A DNA stretch of 64,000 nucleotides. It comes from Microbacterium sp. RU33B (GTDB lineage Bacteria; Actinomycetota; Actinomycetes; Actinomycetales; Microbacteriaceae). The number at the start of each line of letters is the position of its first letter. The stretch's first letter is position 1. Under the pieces are notes generated by a model that was given only the letters and a program-made list of their open reading frames with translations, was not told the DNA's origin and ran no database searches. This document shows positions 23,775-33,258 of the stretch, piece after piece. Location: positions 124,001 through 188,000 of the forward strand of contig NZ_FTPO01000003.1 in assembly GCF_900155915.1 (NCBI RefSeq). The letters are read 5' to 3'. The position numbers and the translations under genes are program-made.

Positions 23775-26231
23775 ATGGTCGACATGGCGGGCTTCGACGT
23801 CGTCATCCAGCTCTCCCGGGAGGTGGTGTCGGATGCTGCGTCCGTCACCCTCGCACCCGCACCGGGTGAGACCGCATATCTCTTCGGGGGTCCGTTCCGG
23901 CTGACCCAGCAGCTCGTCGACTGGCCCGATCCCGTGGTGGTGAGCGGCGCCCTCGAGGCGACGCTGGCGCCGCAGATCGGCGATGCGGACATCGCGCGCA
24001 TCTTCGTGACTCTCTCGGAGGTGTTCCTCGCGGGGATGCCCGCCCTCGATGCCCTCGGTGCGCTCGATGGGTCCGGCGAGGTGATCGTGCCTCTTCGTTT
24101 CGGGTATCTCCCCGGATTGAACGATGTCGGCTACTGGCCGATCGACAAAGCCGAGAGGGAGGCCGGCGGCGAGACCTTCCCCCCGCAGTTCGCCGTCGGG
24201 TTGTTCGTCGACACCGGCGCGGCATCCGTCGGGTTCGCCTTCGGCTCGTCTCGCCCCGCCATCGCACAGGCGCTCGGGCTCGACGGGGCATCGGCGATCG
24301 AGTCCGCCATCTCCACCGCGATCGAGTTCGCCCTGGGCACGGTGGTGCCGGCGCCGCAGCCGATCGCTCTGGCGTCGCTGCGCGTGCGCACCACGGTCGA
24401 CAGCACGGAGTTCGACACGCTCGCCGCCTGGCCGATCCTGCGCTGGATCAGCCCCGGCACTCTGGCGTGCTTCGGGAACTACCGCGCCGGCCCGACCTCC
24501 TCCGACCCCGCGAGGAAGGACGGAAGGTCCGACATCGACTCCCGACAGCGCGCCTTCGTGTACCCCACCTCGTCAGCGACGGGGATGTCGGCGGTGCCCG
24601 CGGCGCCGGTGTCTCTGTCGATCTCGATCGCCGCGCTCCAGCGCCGCGCGCTGTGTCCTGCAGTCCGCGAGCACCTCGCGCGGGCGGCCGCGGCGGCACA
24701 GGTCGCGCCGACGAAGAAGCGTGAGATCCTGGACGGCACCCATCCCCTCAGCCCCGCCGAGAGGGCCGTGTACTGGGAGACCTACACCGCCGCCCTGGAA
24801 GTCTCCCCTCCCGACGAGGCATACGCCGAGGCGGCCGCCGCGGCCGCCCGCGTCGCCGCCATGGCCCATCTCGACACCGCCCCGGGCATCCCGCTCGTCG
24901 CGGCATCCACTCCACCGCCCTGCGGAGGAGGTGCCGCGGAGTTCGCCCTCGATGTGCCGATGTGGCCGGACGGCACCGCCACCGTCACGCGGGTCGTTCT
25001 GCGCGGCGAGGAGGGGCGCCTCGTCGTCGTGCTGAAGGTGCGGGTCCGGGTCCCTCCCGGAGGAGTGGACGCCACGATCGATGTGCCCGCCCGGCTGCAG
25101 GTCGCCGCCGGTGCCCGCGACCTCGTGGCCCATGTCGACGACCCCGTCGTGACCAGGGACGACACGACAGGTGAAGGCATCGTCGGCGCGGTCCTGGGCA
25201 TCCTGAGCCTGCCGTTCGGCGGTGTCGGCTGGGGGTTCCTCGTCGGCGCGCTCTCGACCGTCCTGGTCGAGGGGATCGTCGGCATCGTCGCTCCGAAGGT
25301 CATCGCGTCGAAGGTCGGCGGAGCCGTGAGCGGCGAGCAGGCGACGGCCGCAGCCTCCGATCCGCGCGGGCTGGCTCGACTGGACGATGTCGATGTCGAC
25401 GCGGACGCCGTCACGGTGTTCGGCCTCGTCGGTCGTTCGATCGGCCGCTGGAACGATCTCCGCGAGACCGTCGCGCTCCGTGTCGAACAGGTCTCCCGCG
25501 AGGTCGATCCCGACCTTCCCCTCGAGCGGGGTTCCTTCCGCAAGGACCGCTCCTGTCAGGACGACGCTCCGCGAGAGTTCGGGTACACCGTGCGGCCCTG
25601 GCGCGAGGTGTGGCGTGCCCACGTGGTCAGCCGCAACGTGGTCGGCCCGCTGCGCGTCGTCTCGGCCCAGGTGCGCATCGGCGACCTCGGCTCGCGGTCG
25701 ATCTCCGAGAGAGGTCTGCTCGAGCCGCGGTGGAGGGAGCCCTGGCCGCTTGTGGCCCCGTTCACGTCGGTGCCGGGACCGATCACAGTGTTGGAGCTCC
25801 CCGAACGCACGCGAACGGTGCCGGAGGTGCTGCTCGGGGTGGAGCGGAGCGACGATCTGGAGTGGGAGGTGACGACCCGCGGCGCGGACGGCTGCATCGG
25901 CATCCGCCTCGACCTCACACTCGCCGACGCGCGCGAGCGTCGGCACGAGGCCGTGGGCTTCTTCTTCCCCGTCGGGCTCGAGGTCGAGTGGGACCCGGGC
26001 ATGGAGGAGGAGATGAGCGCCTGCGCGGCGCGACTGCACCGCGAGCTCGAGGGTGCGACTCCGTTCGAGGAGCGTGCCGACCTGCCGCCGTGGGCGGAGG
26101 TGTGGGACCCGGCCGGATGGGCGGCCCGGGGAGACCTCGTCCGCGCCCTCCGTGATCGCGATGTCGCAGCGCTCTCACGACGCAGCATTGCCGAGATCGT
26201 GCGGGCGGGATCCGTCGGTCGTATCCGTTGA
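23775..26231 (+). CDS. Large protein of unknown function with a central Gly/Val membrane-like segment
   Basis: 818 residues; I do not recognise a family. The N-terminus (MAGFDVVIQLSREVVSDAA) is reminiscent of TULIP-type lipid-binding proteins (BPI/P47/OrfX class), but this is a weak pattern match. Residues ~255-360 include a soluble helical segment with CPAVREHLARAAAAA; residues ~460-515 hold a hydrophobic Gly/Val stretch (GIVGAVLGILSLPFGGVGWG, then FLVGALSTVLVEGIVGIVAP) that could enter a membrane. The C-terminal third is beta-rich with several Trp (WEVTTRG, PWAEVWDPAGWAARGD). There is no signal peptide. It sits between the two halves of the liv transport genes and is bounded on both sides by hairpin terminators, so it is transcribed alone. 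Confidence 0.6.
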   Translation: MVDMAGFDVVIQLSREVVSDAASVTLAPAPGETAYLFGGPFRLTQQLVDWPDPVVVSGALEATLAPQIGDADIARIFVTLSEVFLAGMPALDALGALDGSGEVIVPLRFGYLPGLNDVGYWPIDKAEREAGGETFPPQFAVGLFVDTGAASVGFAFGSSRPAIAQALGLDGASAIESAISTAIEFALGTVVPAPQPIALASLRVRTTVDSTEFDTLAAWPILRWISPGTLACFGNYRAGPTSSDPARKDGRSDIDSRQRAFVYPTSSATGMSAVPAAPVSLSISIAALQRRALCPAVREHLARAAAAAQVAPTKKREILDGTHPLSPAERAVYWETYTAALEVSPPDEAYAEAAAAAARVAAMAHLDTAPGIPLVAASTPPPCGGGAAEFALDVPMWPDGTATVTRVVLRGEEGRLVVVLKVRVRVPPGGVDATIDVPARLQVAAGARDLVAHVDDPVVTRDDTTGEGIVGAVLGILSLPFGGVGWGFLVGALSTVLVEGIVGIVAPKVIASKVGGAVSGEQATAAASDPRGLARLDDVDVDADAVTVFGLVGRSIGRWNDLRETVALRVEQVSREVDPDLPLERGSFRKDRSCQDDAPREFGYTVRPWREVWRAHVVSRNVVGPLRVVSAQVRIGDLGSRSISERGLLEPRWREPWPLVAPFTSVPGPITVLELPERTRTVPEVLLGVERSDDLEWEVTTRGADGCIGIRLDLTLADARERRHEAVGFFFPVGLEVEWDPGMEEEMSACAARLHRELEGATPFEERADLPPWAEVWDPAGWAARGDLVRALRDRDVAALSRRSIAEIVRAGSVGRIR

Positions 26232-26236
26232 GATAC

Positions 26237-26272
26237 GAGAGGAGCGGATGCCGTCAGGCATCCGCTCCTCTC
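26237..26272. terminator. Bidirectional terminator
   Basis: A perfect 16-bp stem (GAGAGGAGCGGATGCC and complement) with a GTCA loop lies between the convergent 818-residue gene and livF, serving both. Confidence 0.9.
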
Positions 26273-26287
26273 ACGTCCGTCCAGCGG

Positions 26288-27073
26288 TCAGTCGGTGCCG
26301 AGCGTGCCCAGGTAGAGTCCGATCACCTTGGGGTCGTTAAGCAGCTCGCGGCCGGTGCCCTCGTAGGCGTCGCGGCCCTGGTCGAGCACGTACCCGCGGT
26401 CGCAGATCTGCAGGCAGCGTCGGGCGTTCTGCTCCACCATGATCGTCGTGACGCCGGCCTTGTTGATGTCGGAGACGCGGATGAACGCGTCGTCCTGGCG
26501 CACGGGGGAGAGGCCCGCGGAGGGCTCGTCGAGGAGCAGCACCGCCGGGTCCATCATGAGCGCCCGCGACATCGCGACCATCTGCCGCTCACCGCCCGAC
26601 AGTGAGCCCGCGCGCTGCTTGAGGCGCTTGCCCAGCTCGGCGAAGATGCCCGTCACGAACTCCAGACGCTCGTTGTACGTCTTCGGAGCCTGGTAGAGGC
26701 CCATCTGGAGGTTCTCCTCGATCGTGAGCGAGGGGAACACGTTGTTGGTCTGCGGCACGAAGCCGACGCCGCGGCGCACGAGCTTGTCGGACTTGAGCCC
26801 GACGACGCTCTCGCCGTTGACGGTGATCTCGCCGGAGCGCACCTTCACCATGCCGAAGATCGACTTGAGCAGCGTCGACTTGCCGGCGCCGTTCGGTCCG
26901 ATGATGCCGATCAGCTCGCCCTTGCGCGCGATGAGGTTGGCCCCGGTGATGATGTTGATTCCCGGCAGGTAGCCGGCGAAGAGGTCGGTGACCTCCACGA
27001 CGACGCGGTCGGTCTTTCCCTCGGCCAGGGCGGATGCGCCGGTCGTGCCCGATGCTGCTGAGGCGTCGCTCAC
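26288..27073 (-). CDS. livF: Branched-chain amino-acid ABC transporter ATPase LivF
   Basis: 261 residues. Walker A GPNGAGKST, signature LSGGERQMVAMSRAL, Walker B VLLLDEPSAGLSP; the pairing with a second ATPase and the LivF-type IMVEQNARRCLQICDRGYVL are characteristic. The GTG at 27073 overlaps the livG stop by four bases (GTGA). The first ~20 residues (Ala/Ser/Gly) are low-complexity. Last gene of the livHMGF operon, followed by a shared terminator. Confidence 0.92.
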   Translation of the reverse strand: MSDASAASGTTGASALAEGKTDRVVVEVTDLFAGYLPGINIITGANLIARKGELIGIIGPNGAGKSTLLKSIFGMVKVRSGEITVNGESVVGLKSDKLVRRGVGFVPQTNNVFPSLTIEENLQMGLYQAPKTYNERLEFVTGIFAELGKRLKQRAGSLSGGERQMVAMSRALMMDPAVLLLDEPSAGLSPVRQDDAFIRVSDINKAGVTTIMVEQNARRCLQICDRGYVLDQGRDAYEGTGRELLNDPKVIGLYLGTLGTD

Positions 27074-28089
27074 TTGTTCTCCTCCTCGGCGTCGGCGATC
27101 GACGCTGCTTCGTCTTCGCGGATCTCCTCGAGGAGCTCCATCGCCGACGTGTCGAGCTCGCCCGCCACGCGGCCGGTCACGACGCCGAGGTCGACGTCCT
27201 GGTGGCTGCCGAGGTAGGCGTCGATGACGGCCTTGTCCTGCATGACCGATTCGGGCGGGCCCTCGGCCACGACGCGGCCTTCGGCCATGACGACGACCCA
27301 GTCGGCGATGTGACGCACCATGTGCATGTCGTGCTCGACGAAGAGCACGGTCATGCCCAGGTCCTTGAGGTCCAGGATGTGGTCGAGCAGCGACTCGGTG
27401 AGGGCCGGGTTGACGCCGGCCATGGGCTCGTCGAGCATGACCAGCTGCGGGTCGCTCATGAGCGCGCGCGCCATCTCGAGGAGCTTGCGCTGCCCACCGG
27501 AGAGCGACGCTGCATAGTCTTCGGACTTGGCGTCGAGCTTGAAGCGCGCGAGCAGCTCCATCGCCTTCTCCTCGATCGCGTCGTCCTGCTTGCGCCAGAT
27601 GGCCGGGATGATGCTCGCGAGGAGCCCTTCGCCCTTCTGGCCCGTCGCGCCGAGCTTCATGTTCTCGAGCACCGTGAGCAGCGAGAGTGCCTTGGTGAGC
27701 TGGAACGTGCGCACCTGGCCCATCCGGGCGACCTTGAACGACGGGATGCCGCTCAGCGACTTCCCGTCGTACGACCAGGTGCCGGTGTTCGGCTTGTCGA
27801 AGCCGCACAGCAGGTTGAACAGCGTCGTCTTGCCGGCGCCGTTCGGTCCGATCAGCGCCGTGATGGCGTTGCGCGGGATCTCGAGGTGCTCGACGTCGAC
27901 GGCGGTGAGTCCGCCGAAGCGCCGCGTCACCTTGTCTGCGATCAGGATCGGGTCGACCTTCTCGACCCCGGGGACGTTCCCGCCCTTCGCGAGCCCCTGC
28001 GTCTTCGGGCGGCGGATGCTGCCCGTCGCGGTGAGGGGTTCGCGGGGCGTGCTGTCGTCCGGCGTGTGGTCTGTCGGGTTACTTGACAA
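27070..28089 (-). CDS. livG: Branched-chain amino-acid ABC transporter ATPase LivG
   Basis: 339 residues as drawn. Walker A GPNGAGKTT, signature LSGGQRKLLEMARAL, Walker B LVMLDEPMAGVNP; FGGLTAVDVEHLEIPRNAI near the N-terminus is typical LivG. The start is unsure: the TTG at 28089 overlaps the livM stop, but it gives a ~48-residue unconserved N-terminal extension. The C-terminus is also longer than usual (acidic EEIREDEAASIADAEEENK). Confidence 0.9.
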   Translation of the reverse strand: MSSNPTDHTPDDSTPREPLTATGSIRRPKTQGLAKGGNVPGVEKVDPILIADKVTRRFGGLTAVDVEHLEIPRNAITALIGPNGAGKTTLFNLLCGFDKPNTGTWSYDGKSLSGIPSFKVARMGQVRTFQLTKALSLLTVLENMKLGATGQKGEGLLASIIPAIWRKQDDAIEEKAMELLARFKLDAKSEDYAASLSGGQRKLLEMARALMSDPQLVMLDEPMAGVNPALTESLLDHILDLKDLGMTVLFVEHDMHMVRHIADWVVVMAEGRVVAEGPPESVMQDKAVIDAYLGSHQDVDLGVVTGRVAGELDTSAMELLEEIREDEAASIADAEEENK

Positions 28090-29056
28090 AGGTCAGCTCC
28101 CTCTTGTTGCCGAAGATGCCCTGTGGGCGGAAGATCACGATGAGCATGAGCGCCACGCCGACGAGGATGAACCGGAGCGTTCCCGCCTGCACCGACGACA
28201 GGGGCAGGATGCCCGAGTTCGCCAGGGCCGGGAGGACGTTGCCGAGGAAGCCCATGATCACCCAGAAGATGACCGAGCCCACCACGGGGCCGAAGACCGT
28301 CGCGGCGCCGCCGAGCAGCAGGATCGTCCAGATGAAGAACGTCAGGCTGGTCGTGTACGTGGCCGGGACCACGGCGGACGGGAGCGCGAAGACCACGCCG
28401 CCCAGGGCGCCGAAGATGCCACCGATGATGAGCGCCTGCATCTTGTAGGCGAAGACGTTCTTGCCGAGCGAGCGCACGGCGTCCTCGTCTTCGCGGATGC
28501 CCTTGAGGACGCGTCCCCAGGGGCTGCGCATGAGCGCCCACACGAGGTAGACCGCGATGCCCAGCAGGATGATGCCGAACACGCGCACCCAGAGCTGATC
28601 GGCGGTCCACGTCCAGGGGCCGAATCCGTAGTTCCCGGGCGGGAACGGGTTCGCGGCGCGGAATCCGGCGTGGTAGTTGCCGAGGCCGTCGGCCGAGTTC
28701 GTGTACTCGTCGAACAGCTGCGTCGTGAGCATGAGTCGGACGATCTCCGCGGCGGCGATCGTCACGATGGCGAGATAGTCCGCCCTCAGTCGCAGCGTCG
28801 GGATGCCGAGGATGATGGCGAACACCACGGATGCCAGGCAGCCGACGATGATGCCGACCCACCACGGGAGCCCGAAGCTCAGGATCGAGATCGCGTACCC
28901 GTACGCGCCGAGGGCCATGAAGCCCGCCATGCCGAAGTTCAGGAGTCCGGCGTAGCCGAAGTGCACCGCGAGACCGGTCGCCGCGAGGGCGTACGCGATC
29001 GTCTCGGGGCTGAACAGCCAGTAGGCCGTGTTGTTGAGAATCTGTCCCCAATCCAT
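28079..29056 (-). CDS. livM: Branched-chain amino-acid ABC transporter permease LivM
   Basis: 325 residues, about eight to nine hydrophobic helices. HFGYAGLLNFGMAGFMALGAY, TLRLRADYLAIVTIAAAEIVR and the EAA-type loop SPWGRVLKGIREDEDAVRSLGKN are LivM signatures; the C-terminal LIVIFRPQGIFG is the family end. It forms the translocation channel with LivH. The ATG lies 3 bp after the livH stop. Confidence 0.93.
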   Translation of the reverse strand: MDWGQILNNTAYWLFSPETIAYALAATGLAVHFGYAGLLNFGMAGFMALGAYGYAISILSFGLPWWVGIIVGCLASVVFAIILGIPTLRLRADYLAIVTIAAAEIVRLMLTTQLFDEYTNSADGLGNYHAGFRAANPFPPGNYGFGPWTWTADQLWVRVFGIILLGIAVYLVWALMRSPWGRVLKGIREDEDAVRSLGKNVFAYKMQALIIGGIFGALGGVVFALPSAVVPATYTTSLTFFIWTILLLGGAATVFGPVVGSVIFWVIMGFLGNVLPALANSGILPLSSVQAGTLRFILVGVALMLIVIFRPQGIFGNKRELTFVK

Positions 29057-29059
29057 GGC

Positions 29060-30424
29060 CTAGCCCAACCTCTCTTTTCGACCCAGGAGGCCTTGCGGTC
29101 TCACGAGGAGGATGATGATGAGGACGGCCAGCGCGCCCACGTACTTCATGTCCGGCGGAATCCAGAGCGTGGAGATCTCCACGAGGATGCCGACGATGAG
29201 GGCGCCGATGAGGGCTCCGAACGCCGTTCCGAGACCACCGAGGGTCACGGCGGCGAAGATCAGCAGGAGCACCTGGACACCCATGTCCCACTTCACGCCG
29301 GGGCGGAAGTACGCCCACAGCACGCCGGCGACGGCGGCCAGCATGGCCGACAGGATCCACACGATCCGGATGACGCGGTCCACGCCGATGCCGGATGCCG
29401 CGGCCAGGCTCGGGTTGTCCGAGATCGCGCGCGTGGCCTTTCCGATGCGGGTGCGCAGCAGCCAGTAGGCGACAGCCAGCAGGAGGACGATCGAGATGCC
29501 CATCGAGAGGAGGTCGATCCACGACACCGAGATGGGTCCGAGACGGATGTCGCGCGCCGCGCCTGCGCCCGGCAGCTGGTACGTCGACCCGCCGAGGAAG
29601 AACTGGAAGACGTAGCGCAGCGCGAGCGAGAGGCCGATGCTGACGATCATCGCCTGAACGAGGCCGATGCCCCGACGGCGCAGGGGTTTCCACAGGCCGG
29701 CGTCGAGCGACCAGCCGAGCGCCGCGCCGAACACGATCACGATCGGGATGACGACCCACATCGGCAGGGCGAAGTTCACGCCGAAGATGAGGGCGACGAT
29801 CGCGCCGAAGGTGAGCATCTCGGCGTGCGCGAAGTTCGTGAGCCCCGTCGTGCCGAAGATGAGCGAGACGCCCACCGCGGCCAGCGCGAGGAGCAGGCCG
29901 AAGTTGAGGCCGTTGACCGTGCGCTCGAGGAGCTGGTCCCAGAACGAGGTCGTGATCCGCTCGCCCTCGCCGAGGAAGAGGTTGAGGATCTTCGTGCCCG
30001 TGGCGCCGAACCCGACCTCGAACGAGGCCGTCGTTCCCTGCACCGGCTGCACGCCCTCGGGGAGCTGCGCGGGATCGACGATGACGCCGTCGGGGAGCGT
30101 CTCCTCGTTCACCGAGAGCGTGTACTCCTCCTTCTCGGGCACGTACAGACGCCACTTGCCTTCGGCATCCGTCACCGTCTCGGCGTCGAAGCCGTTGCCC
30201 TCGACCGTCATGACGACGTCGGGGACGGGCTCGCCGTCGAACGTGATGACGCCACCGAAGTAGAAGTCGGTCGCTTCCTGATCGGCACCCGGGGTGTCGG
30301 GCGCCGAGACGGACGCGTGGGCGCCCATCGGCGATGCGAAGAGCACGAGCGCGAACGCCATGAGCGTGCCGGCCAGCAGCACGAGCCACCGCTTCGATCG
30401 CGTGGTCACAGTCGTAGGACTCAC
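29060..30424 (-). CDS. livH: LivH permease with an N-terminal signal peptide and carboxypeptidase-regulatory-like domain
   Basis: 454 residues; ordinary LivH is about 290-300. Residues 1-38 look like a signal sequence (KRWLVLLAGTLMAFALVLFA, then MGAHA). Residues 53-150 are a soluble beta-rich domain with the carboxypeptidase-regulatory/Cna-B pattern (GGVITFDGEPVPDVVMTVEG, TVTDAEGKWRLYVPEKEEYT). From residue ~160 a complete LivH permease follows (LNFGLLLALAAVGVSLIFGT, GLTNFAHAEMLTFGAIVAL, EAA loop TRIGKATRAISDNPSLAAAS). The extracytoplasmic domain could dock the binding protein or the cell wall. I chose the GTG at 30424 because GGAGG lies 6 bases ahead; the open frame extends to 30484. First gene of livHMGF. 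Confidence 0.9.
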   Translation of the reverse strand: MSPTTVTTRSKRWLVLLAGTLMAFALVLFASPMGAHASVSAPDTPGADQEATDFYFGGVITFDGEPVPDVVMTVEGNGFDAETVTDAEGKWRLYVPEKEEYTLSVNEETLPDGVIVDPAQLPEGVQPVQGTTASFEVGFGATGTKILNLFLGEGERITTSFWDQLLERTVNGLNFGLLLALAAVGVSLIFGTTGLTNFAHAEMLTFGAIVALIFGVNFALPMWVVIPIVIVFGAALGWSLDAGLWKPLRRRGIGLVQAMIVSIGLSLALRYVFQFFLGGSTYQLPGAGAARDIRLGPISVSWIDLLSMGISIVLLLAVAYWLLRTRIGKATRAISDNPSLAAASGIGVDRVIRIVWILSAMLAAVAGVLWAYFRPGVKWDMGVQVLLLIFAAVTLGGLGTAFGALIGALIVGILVEISTLWIPPDMKYVGALAVLIIILLVRPQGLLGRKERLG

Positions 30425-30479
30425 AGAACCTCCAGTCCGGCAGCACGCGGACCGAAAGCTCGGGTCGCATCGGCCGTGA

Positions 30480-32204
<1,725 letters not shown>

Positions 32205-32234
32205 GGCCGTGATCGGCGTCGCTACGATGGCGGC

Positions 32235-32858
32235 ATGATCCGACAGCGGCGGCACGCGGCGGCGACGCAGAGCACGACCCGCCTCGAGGCGTTCACCGAC
32301 GGGGTGTTCGCGATCGCCGCCACCCTCCTGGTGCTCGATCTGACGGCGTACAACATCGGCACGGTCTCCTCCGACGGGCAGATGTGGTCGGCGCTCGCGG
32401 GCATGTGGGAACTGTTCTTCAATTTCGCGCTCAGCTTCCTGCTGCTGTGCCTGCTCTGGATGACCCACGTCCAGCAGTTCGAGCACGTCGCCCGCGTCGA
32501 CGCGACGATCGTGTGGCTCAACAGCGTGCGTCTGCTGTTCATCGTGCTCGTCCCGTTCGCGACCAATCTCACCACCGAGTACTCGAGCTGGCTCGCGGGA
32601 CGGATGCTGATGCCCCTGGCGTTCTTCGGAGCGATCCTGTGCAGCTACCTGCAGTGGATGTGGGCCGTCCGCCACCGTGCGACGATGCTGCCCGACCTCA
32701 CCGACGGCGATGCCCGGGCCTACGGTCGTGCGGCGCTGAGCGCCCTCGTGATCGCCGCGGCCGTGGTCGCCCTCGCGCCCTTCGTCGGCTCGATCGCCTT
32801 CGCCCTCTTCCTGCTCGACCCCGTCGGCACGCGCCTCTTCCGCGGAAAGAACGACTGA
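32235..32858 (+). CDS. TMEM175-family (DUF1211) potassium-channel-like membrane protein
   Basis: 207 residues with six hydrophobic helices. The signature near the N-terminus, RLEAFTDGVFAIAATLLVLD (residues ~16-35), corresponds to the RxxxFSDxxxAIA motif of bacterial TMEM175 channels, with Thr in place of Ser. Family members conduct K+ through a pore lined by hydrophobic residues of the first helix. It is not obviously linked to the neighbours. Confidence 0.82.
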   Translation: MIRQRRHAAATQSTTRLEAFTDGVFAIAATLLVLDLTAYNIGTVSSDGQMWSALAGMWELFFNFALSFLLLCLLWMTHVQQFEHVARVDATIVWLNSVRLLFIVLVPFATNLTTEYSSWLAGRMLMPLAFFGAILCSYLQWMWAVRHRATMLPDLTDGDARAYGRAALSALVIAAAVVALAPFVGSIAFALFLLDPVGTRLFRGKND

Positions 32859-32902
32859 CGCGAGGGGTGACGGGCGCCGCCGCGGGGCGTATCTTGTGGG
32901 GC

Positions 32903-33181
32903 ATGTGCCGCAGCATCCACACTCTCCACAACTTCGAGCCGGCCGCGACGTCCGAGGAGGTCCACGCGGCCGCTCTCCAGTACGTGCGCAAGATCGCGGG
33001 CACGACGAAGCCGTCGAAGGCCAATCAGGAGGCGTTCGACCGCGCGGTGCACGAGATCACGCACATCACCCAGCACCTCCTCGAAGACCTCGTGGCGGTC
33101 GTGCCTCCGAAGAACCGCGAGGAGGAGGCCGAGAAGGCCCGTGCCCGCGCGGTGAAGTCGGGCAGATACGCCGCTGCGTGA
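32903..33181 (+). CDS. DUF2277 family protein
   Basis: 92 residues. MCRSIHTLHNFEPAATSEEV followed by AALQYVRKIAGTTKPSKANQ is the whole-length signature of DUF2277, a small actinobacterial/proteobacterial family of unknown function with an invariant N-terminal MCR(S/N)I. No ribosome-binding site stands out, but GTGGGGC is close to the ATG. Confidence 0.88.
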   Translation: MCRSIHTLHNFEPAATSEEVHAAALQYVRKIAGTTKPSKANQEAFDRAVHEITHITQHLLEDLVAVVPPKNREEEAEKARARAVKSGRYAAA

Positions 33182-33258
33182 CGACGTCGTCGCGCGCGCG
33201 TCGATCGCGATAGGCTGATCGGCTCTGCGCCGTCCGGCCGGGCGGACGGAGTCGGAAC

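Noticed and set aside
27942..30470. 842-residue minus-strand open frame overlapping livM and livH
   Set aside because: Out-of-frame shadow on the same strand; no domain and no ribosome-binding site.
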